Below, piece by piece: positions 1 through 6,178 of a stretch of DNA of 10,591 nucleotides (its first letter is position 1; each line of letters starts with the position of its first letter). This DNA is from Actinomycetes bacterium (GTDB lineage: Bacteria; Actinomycetota; Thermoleophilia; Gaiellales; Gaiellaceae), in assembly GCA_025350775.1 (NCBI GenBank), contig JANXXF010000193.1:1-10591 (forward strand). Reading direction: 5' to 3'. A program made the position numbers and the translations under genes. The notes beneath the pieces were generated by a model, which saw only the letters and a list, made by a program, of their open reading frames with translations, was not told where the DNA came from and searched no databases.

Positions 1-374
1 CCGACGGCGAGCCCGGCGACCATCGCGACCACCGGCACCGGGCAGGCGATGACGCCGTCGAGCGCCCGCGCGATGCAGCGGTTGTACTCGAAGGCCGCCT
101 CGGCGGTCATGCGCTTGTCGGAGAACTCGGAGATGTCGGCACCGGCGCTGAAGGCCTTGCCGCCCGCGCCGCGGATGACGACCGCGCGCAGCGCTCCGTC
201 GCCGGCGAGCTCCGCGAAGAGCGCGCCGAGCCGTCTCCACGTGCCGAGCGACATCGCGTTCAGCGCCGCCGGGTTGTTGAGCGTCAGGACGGCGACGCGG
301 CCGACGCGCACAGCCGCGACGCCGCTGGCTGCCTCTGCGGGATCGCTGGCGAGCGCGTCGAGCAGCGCGGTCAC
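1..374 (-). CDS. Enoyl-CoA hydratase/isomerase family protein, N-terminal part
   Basis: Crotonase-fold enzyme, 3' end cut by the window edge; about 124 residues are visible. The family typically hydrates or isomerises enoyl-CoA thioesters in beta-oxidation-like pathways in the cytoplasm. Visible family features are LTLNNPAALNAMS at residues 31-42, the first oxyanion-hole segment GGKAFSAGADISEF at about 71-84, and PVVAMVAGLAVG at about 114-125, which begins the second (glycine-rich) oxyanion segment. The catalytic Glu region lies outside the window, so hydratase, isomerase and hydrolase activities cannot be told apart. The start is GTG at 374, overlapping the TGA of the upstream small gene (GTGA, 4 nt), which indicates translational coupling. 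Transcription probably comes from the promoter at 640-668. Confidence 0.9.
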   Translation of the reverse strand, partial: MTALLDALASDPAEAASGVAAVRVGRVAVLTLNNPAALNAMSLGTWRRLGALFAELAGDGALRAVVIRGAGGKAFSAGADISEFSDKRMTAEAAFEYNRCIARALDGVIACPVPVVAMVAGLAV

Positions 375-628
375 GCGCGGGCCTCTGCCTGCCGGAACTC
401 GTCGGCGACGGCGCCGCAGGTCGAGAAGCGCGCGCCAGGGGTCGCGAGGACGGGCTCGATCAGGTCGCCGAACTGGCTCTGCCAGATCTCCTCGACGCGG
501 CTCGGCGGTGAGCCACCCGCGAGGAACGGCGAGCCGTAGTTGACCGCGAAGCAGACGAAGTCCTGCATGACCATGCTGACCGGCACCTCCGGCAGGTCGA
601 TCGGCTCACCCATGGCTCGTGGCTGCAT
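371..628 (-). CDS. Small unrecognised protein (~85 aa) coupled to the enoyl-CoA hydratase gene
   Basis: I do not recognise the family. From ATG at 628 it encodes 85 residues (MQPRAMGEPIDLPEV...); a second in-frame ATG at 613 would give 80 residues starting MGEPIDLPEV. The protein looks soluble and mixed in character, with a hydrophobic stretch (VSMVMQDFVCFAVNYGSPF, about residues 17-35), two Cys, and an Ala/Glu-rich C-terminus. No signal peptide, membrane helix or known motif is evident. A longer frame from TTG at 655 is unlikely because that codon lies inside the promoter spacer. Its stop overlaps the GTG start of the enoyl-CoA hydratase gene, and the shared promoter suggests a two-gene operon. 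It could be a small partner protein or a remnant of a larger enzyme. Confidence 0.6.
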   Translation of the reverse strand: MQPRAMGEPIDLPEVPVSMVMQDFVCFAVNYGSPFLAGGSPPSRVEEIWQSQFGDLIEPVLATPGARFSTCGAVADEFRQAEARA

Positions 629-639
629 GAACGCCGGTG

Positions 640-668
640 AGTCTATTGTCTTCAATCGCCCGCGTCAA
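640..668 (-). promoter_or_regulatory. Sigma70-like promoter for the small gene/enoyl-CoA hydratase operon
   Basis: On the minus strand, TTGACG (668-663), a 17-nt spacer and TAGACT (645-640) form a well-spaced housekeeping-type promoter. The -10 fits the TANNNT pattern of actinobacteria. The expected start of transcription is around 633-634, only about 5 nt before the ATG at 628 and about 20 nt before the ATG at 613. There is no clear Shine-Dalgarno sequence, so translation may be leaderless or nearly so. Confidence 0.65.
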
Positions 669-751
669 CGGCGGTGGGCCGCCCCCGGGCGACGCACCGG
701 CTGCCCGCCGTGACTCTTCCACGCCGCGACGACGGCCGCCGCCCAGCCGGC

Positions 752-1555
752 TCACGCGGCGGCGATCGGGTGCCGCGCGAAGAACGCCATCGCCTGCTCG
801 GCGGCCCGGTCGGCAGCATCCACCATGTAGTAGGTGCCGGTGCCGCCCTCGACGATCGAGAGCTCGGTGTCGGGCCGGCACTCCTGCGACAGCTGCCAGC
901 CGGAGCCGTACGACGACTTCGAGCCGAGCGGCCCGCGGTCGCCGAGCATCACCAGCATCGGGCACACGGTGGCGCGCAGGTCGTCGCGGATGTCCGCCTG
1001 CAGCTCGCACAGGTACTGCTTCATCCAGGAGTGGTCGGCGTTCTTGACGTAGATCGGGATCGTCCACGCCATGTAGGCGGGGTCGGGCGCGAAGAGGTGC
1101 ACCATGTGCTCGCACGTCGTCGGCCAGTCGTAGGTGTCGTGCACCTTCTGCAGGATCTCGAACATCTTCATGCCGCCGAGCGTGGGCGCGCACTGGCCGT
1201 AGTGGATGAGCGACGCGACCCGCTCCGGGTACCTGGCGGCGAATGTGATGGCCGTGAACGACCCGGTCGCCACCGACCAGATGTGGGCGCGCTCGCTGCC
1301 CGCGGCGTCGAGCACCGCCTTCATGTCCTCCACCTTGCGGTCGATCGAGAACTCCAGCTTCGACTCGGGCAGCCGCTCGGAGGCGCCGATGTTGCGGAAG
1401 TCCCAGGAGATCACCGTGTGCCGCTTGACGAGCGCGGTGAACACGTAGAGGAACTGGTCGTGGGCCATGATGTCCCCGCCAACCGTCATCACGGGCTCGC
1501 CCGAGCCCTGGACATCGTACCAGATGTCGGCTCGGTCAACGCGAACAATGCTCAT
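752..1555 (-). CDS. Alpha/beta-hydrolase-fold protein lacking a recognisable catalytic triad (paralogue 1)
   Basis: A 267-residue cytoplasmic protein of normal length for a single-domain alpha/beta hydrolase. Fold landmarks are VMTVGGDIM (22-30, normally the HG oxyanion strand), VISWDFRNIGASE (48-60, the usual D-RG-G-S segment), HIWSVATGSFTA (91-102, the nucleophile elbow), AARYPERV (106-113) and VCPMLVMLGDRGP (197-209). By hand alignment the elbow G-x-S-x-G reads S94-V-A96-T-G98, so the nucleophile is Ala; the His position near the C-terminus falls in GGTGTYY (237-243); and the strand-7 acid position is Gly. Its paralogue at 4019-4819 shows the same changes, so they look conserved rather than decay. 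ATG at 1555 lies 14 nt after the monooxygenase A stop, with only a weak purine-rich RBS. It is the last gene of the five-gene operon. True hydrolase activity is doubtful; a partner-protein or non-hydrolytic role is inference. Confidence 0.88.
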   Translation of the reverse strand: MSIVRVDRADIWYDVQGSGEPVMTVGGDIMAHDQFLYVFTALVKRHTVISWDFRNIGASERLPESKLEFSIDRKVEDMKAVLDAAGSERAHIWSVATGSFTAITFAARYPERVASLIHYGQCAPTLGGMKMFEILQKVHDTYDWPTTCEHMVHLFAPDPAYMAWTIPIYVKNADHSWMKQYLCELQADIRDDLRATVCPMLVMLGDRGPLGSKSSYGSGWQLSQECRPDTELSIVEGGTGTYYMVDAADRAAEQAMAFFARHPIAAA

Positions 1556-1569
1556 GCTCGCCCGCTCGC

Positions 1570-2784
1570 TCAGGTGTAGGCGGTGATGGGCGGCAACGTC
1601 CCGTTCAGGTGGTAGCCGCCGGTCATCTTGAACTTGTAGTCCACGGGGTCGCGCAGGCTCAGCGTGCGCAGTTTGCGCCAGTGGCGGTCGTAGTCGTACG
1701 TGCGTACCGTCGAGGACGAGCCGGTGACCTGGAAGAGCCGCTGGCACACCTCGAGCCCGGCGTGCTCGGTGAACGCCTTGGCCTGTGAGACCGCGACCGA
1801 GCAGCGTGCGCGCGCCTCGGGCGACGGGTGTGCACGGGCCTCGTCCAGCACGTCCAGCGCGCGCTCCTGCAGCGCATCGGCGGCCTCCACCCACATCGCC
1901 ATCTGGCCGATGTGCTGCTGCGTGTACGGGTCGTCTGCGGCACGCTCGACGCCGCTGTGCACCCACGGGCGAGCCTTCGTAGCGGCGAACTGGACGGCGT
2001 CGCCGAGGGCGTTGCGGGCGATGCCGAGGTGGATGCCGCTGAAGCAGATCTGCCCGTACGGGCCGAAGACGCTCTCGGGGTAGGCGAGGCCGGTGAAGTC
2101 GATGACGCGCTCGGCCGGCACCTCGACCCCGTCGAAGCGGATCGTGCCGCTGCCCGTCGTCACCTGGCCCATGCCCGACCAGTCGTCGTCGATCGTGAGC
2201 CCCGGCGCGTCGGTGGGCACGAACACGAGCCGCACCTCCGCGGTGCCGGCGACGACGGCCGTGGCGTACAGGTAGTCGCCGCCCAGCGAGCCGGTGCAGT
2301 AGAACTTCTGGCCGTCCACGAGATAGCTGCCCGTGGCCGTCGACGTCAGCCTGACCGTCCAGTCGAAGATCGTCTTCGTGCCCAGCTCGCTGTAGGCGTT
2401 CGTCCAGCGCAGGCCGCCCGCGGCGGTGCGCGCATGCAGCTCCGCCTTCACGCGCTCGGCCACCGACGACTCGCTCAGCAGCTCGACCCCGGTGCCGTGG
2501 ACGTGGAAGATCTGCGCGACGGACGGGTCGCCCTCGGCCAGGATCGAGACGACGCGGGCCTGGTCGGAGTACTCGCCGCCGATGCCGCCGTAGCGCCGCG
2601 GCACGAGGATCGCCTCGAGCCCGTGAGCCTGGATGAGCTCGAGCTGCTCGTGCGGGAAGCGCCGCTCGCGGTCGCATTCGGCGGCGCCCTCCAGCAGCGC
2701 AGGCACGAGCGCCCTGGCCGTCGCGGCGCACCAGGCCCGGATCTGCTCGCGCGTCGGATCGTCGGGGAGCGCCTCTGCTGCCAT
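1570..2784 (-). CDS. DszC/SfnB-like flavin-dependent monooxygenase, acyl-CoA dehydrogenase fold (A)
   Basis: A 404-residue protein, normal length for the DszC/SfnB branch of the acyl-CoA dehydrogenase superfamily (type-2 C-terminal domain). Known members use reduced flavin and O2 to oxidise sulfur, nitrogen or ring atoms, with the flavin supplied by a separate reductase. Landmarks are the helical N-domain with RERRFPH (39-45), a flavin-site strand FYCTGSLGGDYLY (161-173), DDWSGMGQVTTGSGT (200-214), RPWVHSGVERAADDPY (272-287), and DRHWRKLRTLSLRDP (366-380). The tail is PPITAYT. It departs from the usual GQRTT (Val208 for Arg) and LHDP (Arg378 for His), which may alter or impair activity. ATG at 2784 is preceded by AGGGG overlapping the upstream stop. 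Gaps are 11 nt upstream and 14 nt downstream. The substrate is unknown; sulfone, amine or aromatic compounds are all possible. Confidence 0.88.
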   Translation of the reverse strand: MAAEALPDDPTREQIRAWCAATARALVPALLEGAAECDRERRFPHEQLELIQAHGLEAILVPRRYGGIGGEYSDQARVVSILAEGDPSVAQIFHVHGTGVELLSESSVAERVKAELHARTAAGGLRWTNAYSELGTKTIFDWTVRLTSTATGSYLVDGQKFYCTGSLGGDYLYATAVVAGTAEVRLVFVPTDAPGLTIDDDWSGMGQVTTGSGTIRFDGVEVPAERVIDFTGLAYPESVFGPYGQICFSGIHLGIARNALGDAVQFAATKARPWVHSGVERAADDPYTQQHIGQMAMWVEAADALQERALDVLDEARAHPSPEARARCSVAVSQAKAFTEHAGLEVCQRLFQVTGSSSTVRTYDYDRHWRKLRTLSLRDPVDYKFKMTGGYHLNGTLPPITAYT

Positions 2785-2792
2785 CTCTCCAG

Positions 2793-2798
2793 CCCCTA
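2793..2798 (-). promoter_or_regulatory. RBS embedded in the preceding stop codon (TAGGGG) for monooxygenase A
   Basis: On the minus strand the stop codon of monooxygenase B (TAG, 2798-2796) is part of TAGGGG. This places AGGGG 8 nt before the ATG at 2784 and supports that start over upstream in-frame codons. The same arrangement occurs at the monooxygenase C stop (4831-4825). Confidence 0.55.
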
Positions 2799-4022
2799 CG
2801 TGTACACCGAGATCGGCGGCGAGGCGCCGTTCAGCAGCCAGTCGCCGACCAGTCGCAGCTTGTAGCTGACCGGATCGTGCAGAGTCAGCGTGCGGGCGTT
2901 GCGCCAGTGGCGGTCGTAGTTGAAGGTGCCCAGCACGGCGCCCGTCCCGCACACCTGGAACAGCTGCTCGCTGTTGCGCAGCGCCGCCTCGCTCGCCAGC
3001 GCCTTGGCCTGGCCAGCCGCGACCGAGGCGAGGTCGCGCGTGGCCGGCGAGAGAGCGGCGAGCGTCGCCTCGCGCTGCGCGAGCGCCAGCTCGAGTGCGC
3101 CCTCGGCGGCGGCGATCCTGATCTGCATCTCGCCGATCTGCGAGATCACGTAGGGGTCGTCGGCCGCGCGGTCGACGCCCGAGGCGATCCACGGGCGCGA
3201 CTTCGTCTGCACGTAGCCGACGGCGTCGGCGAGGGCGTTGCGCGCGATACCGGCGAGGATCGCGCTGAACATCAGCTGGCCGACGCTGCCGAAGACGCTG
3301 TCCGGCACGTTGACGTGGTCGAGGGTCGAGCAGAGGTCGTCCGGGATGGCGGCGTCCTCGAAGACGGTGGTGCCGCTGGACGTGGTGCGCTGGCCCATGG
3401 CCGACCAGTCGTCGACGATGCGCACGCCCGGCGCGGAGATCTCGACGATGCCGATGCGGTACTCGGGCTGCGGGCCGTCGGTGACGCCGAGGACGTACAT
3501 CAGGTCGCCCGCGAGCGAGCCCGTGCAGTACGCCTTCGTGCCGCTGACCAGCCAGTCACCGGAGGCGCCGCCGCCTGCGCCGGCGCCGCGCCGCAGCTTC
3601 ACCGAATAGTCGGCCACGGTCTTGCCGGAGGTCTCGGAGAAAGCGTTGGTGACCCAGGCGCCGGCTGCGATCCGGCGGTTGATCCGCTCCTTCGCCGCAT
3701 CCGGGTAGAACATCGCGTTGATCGTCATCACGCCGTAGCTGTGGATGAGGTACATCTGCGCGACGTTCGGGTCGCCCTCGGCGAGCGCCCCCAGCACGGC
3801 GCAGAGCGTGCGGTCGTCGGCGCCGAGGCCGCCCCACTCCCGCGGGACGACGAGCCCCAGCAGCGGCGTCCGCTTGAGCTCGGCGATCTCGGCGTGCGGG
3901 AAGCGGCGCTCCCGGTCGCGGTCGGCCGCCTCGACGCGTAGCCGCTCGCCGGCGGCCCGGGCGATCGCGACGACGTCGGCGATCGCGACGCCATCGGCGG
4001 CCGTGGCGCCGGCGGCGCTCAT
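2796..4022 (-). CDS. DszC/SfnB-like flavin-dependent monooxygenase, acyl-CoA dehydrogenase fold (B)
   Basis: A 408-residue paralogue of the proteins at 1570-2784 and 4829-6076, likewise predicted to be a reduced-flavin-dependent cytoplasmic monooxygenase. It keeps the most canonical signatures of the three: RERRFPH (38-44), AYCTGSLAGDLMY (164-176), DDWSAMGQRTTSSGTT (204-219), RPWIASGVDRAADDPY (277-291 region), and DRHWRNARTLTLHDP (370-384), closely resembling the DszC-type C-terminal motif. The tail is PPISVYT. A Gly/Ala-rich loop (GAGAGGGASG, 146-155) between two beta strands is absent from the other two. ATG at 4022 overlaps the TGA of the upstream alpha/beta-fold gene (ATGA), so translation is coupled. 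Family assignment is strong; substrate is unknown. Confidence 0.9.
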   Translation of the reverse strand: MSAAGATAADGVAIADVVAIARAAGERLRVEAADRDRERRFPHAEIAELKRTPLLGLVVPREWGGLGADDRTLCAVLGALAEGDPNVAQMYLIHSYGVMTINAMFYPDAAKERINRRIAAGAWVTNAFSETSGKTVADYSVKLRRGAGAGGGASGDWLVSGTKAYCTGSLAGDLMYVLGVTDGPQPEYRIGIVEISAPGVRIVDDWSAMGQRTTSSGTTVFEDAAIPDDLCSTLDHVNVPDSVFGSVGQLMFSAILAGIARNALADAVGYVQTKSRPWIASGVDRAADDPYVISQIGEMQIRIAAAEGALELALAQREATLAALSPATRDLASVAAGQAKALASEAALRNSEQLFQVCGTGAVLGTFNYDRHWRNARTLTLHDPVSYKLRLVGDWLLNGASPPISVYT

Positions 4023-4819
4023 GACAGCGGGTTCCGGGCCAGGAAGTCGATCGCCGCCCGGGCCGACTCCTCGGGATGGGAGATCACCGAGTACGTCCCG
4101 GTGCCACCGGCGATGACGGCCAGCTCCAGGTCGGGCCGCAGTGCCTTCATCCCTTCGTAGCCCTTCGCGTAGCCCGAGCCGTAGCCCATGCGTCCGGCGT
4201 CGCCGAGCATCACCAGCAGCGGGCAGACGGTCGAGCGCAGCTCCTCGGTGAGGTCGGCTGAGATCTGCGGCGGGTGCATCAGCCGGTAGATCTCGGCGGT
4301 CGAGCCCTTCTCGAACTCATCGCAGATCCACTCCTCGTGCGAGACAGGCCCGCCGAAGAGCTTGCACACGAAGCGCGCCGAGTCGTGCCAGTCGAACTGC
4401 GAGAAGATCGTGTCGAGCGAGTTCCAGATCGCCCACATCGACGGCTCCGGCCGGTACTGCGCGTAGGTGATCACCGATCCCACCCGGTCGGGGTGCTTGG
4501 CGGCCAGGCGGATCGCCGTGTACGAGCCGGTGGCAGTCGCCCAGATGTGCGTGCGCTCGATGCCGGCGGCGTCGAGCACCGCGCAGAGGTCGTCCACCTT
4601 CGTGTCGATCGTGTACTCCTGGATCGGCCGCCCGGACTGCCCGGCGCCGCGGAAGTCCCAGGAGACGAGCTTGAAGCGCTCCTCCAGGTACGGCTCGACG
4701 AAGTGGAACTGGCGGCTCGCCATCAGGTCGCCACCGATCGTCGTCACCGGCTCCCCGTCGGCCTGGCCGGTGACGTCGAACCAGATCTTGACCGGGTCTC
4801 TCGGAATCTCGATGAACAA
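4019..4819 (-). CDS. Alpha/beta-hydrolase-fold protein lacking a recognisable catalytic triad (paralogue 2)
   Basis: A 266-residue paralogue of the protein at 752-1555. Shared landmarks are VTTIGGDLM (25-33), LVSWDFRGAGQSG (51-63), HIWATATGSYTA (91-102), AAKHPDRV (106-113) and VCPLLVMLGDAGR (198-210). The nucleophile elbow reads A94-T-A96-T-G98 where G-x-S-x-G is expected, and the C-terminal His position falls in GGTGTYS (238-244), as in the paralogue. The start is TTG at 4819, supported by AGGGGG at 4830-4825 with 5-nt spacing; the next in-frame ATG would remove the first beta strands. The 3' end overlaps monooxygenase B by 4 nt and the 5' end lies 9 nt after monooxygenase C. It sits between two oxygenases, suggesting it acts on or with their product, but hydrolysis by the standard Ser-His-Asp mechanism looks unlikely. 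Confidence 0.88.
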   Translation of the reverse strand: MFIEIPRDPVKIWFDVTGQADGEPVTTIGGDLMASRQFHFVEPYLEERFKLVSWDFRGAGQSGRPIQEYTIDTKVDDLCAVLDAAGIERTHIWATATGSYTAIRLAAKHPDRVGSVITYAQYRPEPSMWAIWNSLDTIFSQFDWHDSARFVCKLFGGPVSHEEWICDEFEKGSTAEIYRLMHPPQISADLTEELRSTVCPLLVMLGDAGRMGYGSGYAKGYEGMKALRPDLELAVIAGGTGTYSVISHPEESARAAIDFLARNPLS

Positions 4820-4824
4820 CAGGG

Positions 4825-4831
4825 CCCCCTA
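4825..4831 (-). promoter_or_regulatory. RBS (TAGGGGG) overlapping the monooxygenase C stop and supporting a TTG start
   Basis: The TAG stop of monooxygenase C merges with an AGGGGG Shine-Dalgarno core on the minus strand, 5 nt before the TTG at 4819. A strong SD at this spacing decides the unusual TTG start of the alpha/beta-fold gene. Confidence 0.6.
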
Positions 4832-6076
4832 GGTGAAGGATGTGACGGGCGGCGGCACGTCGTTGAGCGCCCACTCGCCGATCAGGCGGTACTTGTAGTC
4901 GACAGGATCGTGGACGGTGAGCGTGCGCGCGTCGCGCCAGAAACGGTCGAGGCCGTGCTGCTCGACGGTCGCGCCGGCGCCGCAGATCTCGAAGATGCGC
5001 GACGAGACCTCGAGTGTCACCTCGGTCGAGAGCGCCTTCGACTCGGAGACGGCCACCGCAGCGGCAGCGCGGGTTGCGGCGCCGGGCTCCAGCTCCGCGC
5101 GCTCGACCGCGCTCGCTGCCCTCTCCAGCAGCGCGTCCGACGCGCTGACGAGCGTCTGCAGGCGACCCACGTGCTGGAGGACGTACGGGTCGTCGACTGC
5201 CCGCTCGACGCCCGCGTGCGGCCACGGCCTGGCCGACTGGCGGACGTAGGCGATGCCGGCGTGCAGCGCGGCCCGGGCGTTGCCCGCGTAGACGGCGGCG
5301 AACCCGGCCTGCCCGATCAGCGCAAACAGGCTGTCGGGCCCGTCGAAGCCGTCGGTCGGCACGCAGCGCTCGGCCGGGACGCGCACCTGGTGCAGCTCGG
5401 TCGTGCCGCTCGCGGTCGTCCGCTGGCCCATGCCCCGCCAGTCGTCGTGAATGACGAGGCCGGGCGTGTCGCGCTCGAGGAACGTCATGCGCACCGTGCC
5501 GAGATCCCTGCCCTCCACCGCGGCCGCGCCGGTGACGCGGCCCGAGACGTACAGGACGTCGCCGCCCCCGCTGCCCGTCGAGTAGAACTTCGTGCCGTCC
5601 AGCAGCCACGAGCCATCGGCCTGCTCGGTGAGAGTCGTCTTGAAGTCGAAGATCGTCTTCGTGCCACGCTCGGTGTTCGCGTTGGCGACGAAGAGGCCGT
5701 CGTCGACCAGCCGCCGCGCCCAGGCGAGGCGCTCGGCGGGTGCCAGCTGCGACTTCATCAGCAGGTCGACGCCGTAGGTGTGCGTGATCAGCAGCTGCGC
5801 CAGGCTGGAATCGCCCTCGGCGAGGATCGCGACGATGCGGACGTAGTCGGCGACCGTGCCGCCCGGCCCACCCAGCTCGGCCGGGACGCGCAGCCCCAGA
5901 ATGCCGCTGCGCTTCAGCGCGCCCAGCTCGGCATGCGGGAAGCGGCGCTCACGGTCGCGCTCGGCCGCCCCCTGCGCGAACAGCACGGCCAGCTCACGGG
6001 CGGTCGCCAGCAGAGTCGCGCCGGGCGCGGCAACGGCCTGGCCATGAGCGGCCGCGGCGTGGTGTGCACTCGACAT
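4829..6076 (-). CDS. DszC/SfnB-like flavin-dependent monooxygenase, acyl-CoA dehydrogenase fold (C), first gene of the operon
   Basis: A 415-residue paralogue of monooxygenases A and B with the same predicted reduced-flavin/O2 chemistry. Landmarks are an Ala/His-rich N-terminal extension (1-20), RERRFPH (42-48), FYSTGSGGGDVLY (164-176), DDWRGMGQRTTASGTT (211-226), RPWPHAGVERAVDDPY (283-298) and DRFWRDARTLTVHDP (377-391), with Phe379 where A and B have His. The tail is PPVTSFT. ATG at 6076 is chosen because a perfect TTGACA lies at 6114-6109 and a start further upstream would fall in the promoter; no good RBS precedes it, so it may be leaderless. It is the promoter-proximal gene, divergent from leuA, with 9 nt to the next gene. 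Canonical acyl-CoA dehydrogenase activity is a less likely alternative given the DszC-type C-terminal motif. Confidence 0.9.
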   Translation of the reverse strand: MSSAHHAAAAHGQAVAAPGATLLATARELAVLFAQGAAERDRERRFPHAELGALKRSGILGLRVPAELGGPGGTVADYVRIVAILAEGDSSLAQLLITHTYGVDLLMKSQLAPAERLAWARRLVDDGLFVANANTERGTKTIFDFKTTLTEQADGSWLLDGTKFYSTGSGGGDVLYVSGRVTGAAAVEGRDLGTVRMTFLERDTPGLVIHDDWRGMGQRTTASGTTELHQVRVPAERCVPTDGFDGPDSLFALIGQAGFAAVYAGNARAALHAGIAYVRQSARPWPHAGVERAVDDPYVLQHVGRLQTLVSASDALLERAASAVERAELEPGAATRAAAAVAVSESKALSTEVTLEVSSRIFEICGAGATVEQHGLDRFWRDARTLTVHDPVDYKYRLIGEWALNDVPPPVTSFT

Positions 6077-6085
6077 CGCTGCGTC

Positions 6086-6114
6086 ATGCTCAGCGAATGC
6101 GCAGCCACTGTCAA
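6086..6114 (-). promoter_or_regulatory. Candidate promoter of the five-gene monooxygenase operon
   Basis: A perfect -35 hexamer TTGACA lies at 6114-6109 on the minus strand. At 17-nt spacing the -10 would be GAGCAT (6091-6086), a weak match (A at position 2, T at position 6). The predicted transcript would begin within a few bases of the ATG at 6076, consistent with a leaderless or near-leaderless mRNA. The weak -10 could mean activator dependence. Confidence 0.45.
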
Positions 6115-6139
6115 TCGAGACCCGCCGCCCGTGCGCCAC

Positions 6140-6165
6140 GCCTGCCGGCTCGCCCGCAGGCAGGC
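6140..6165. promoter_or_regulatory. Inverted repeat overlapping the leuA promoter, candidate operator
   Basis: GCCTGC (6140-6145) and GCAGGC (6156-6161) form a perfect 6-bp dyad with a 10-bp spacer, and CCTGCC/GGCAGG at 6141-6146/6159-6164 gives an overlapping register. It covers the place where the leuA -35 should be and ends just before the -10. Position suggests a regulator site, but short GC-rich dyads also arise by chance in this composition. Confidence 0.25.
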
Positions 6166-6166
6166 A

Positions 6167-6172
6167 TACTTT
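6167..6172 (+). promoter_or_regulatory. leuA: Candidate -10 element of leuA, leaderless
   Basis: TACTTT (TANNNT type) lies 6 nt before the leuA ATG at 6179, so transcription would start at or next to the start codon. No Shine-Dalgarno sequence precedes the ATG and no -35 consensus is seen near 6144-6149. Confidence 0.45.
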
Positions 6173-6178
6173 CCCGCG

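Noticed and set aside
653..655. TTG at 655 as the start of the small gene
   Set aside because: It lies in the spacer between the -35 and -10 of a well-matched promoter, so it would not be in the mRNA.
669..710. GC-rich hairpin after the monooxygenase operon as a terminator
   Set aside because: CGGC/GGGC can pair with GCCC/GCCG only with a 3-nt bulge and a long loop. It is too weak to call in this composition, though a terminator is expected here.
674..3941. Long plus-strand open frames at 674-1579, 1828-2865 and 2877-3941
   Set aside because: They are antisense shadows of well-supported minus-strand genes; the high GC content suppresses stop codons, and the translations are low-complexity Arg/Ala/Val-rich.
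4274..6178. Upstream extension of the leuA frame giving a 1207-residue protein
   Set aside because: The extension is antisense to monooxygenase C and the alpha/beta-fold gene, is Arg/Ala/Val/Asp-rich without family resemblance, and the LeuA family N-terminus begins at 6179.
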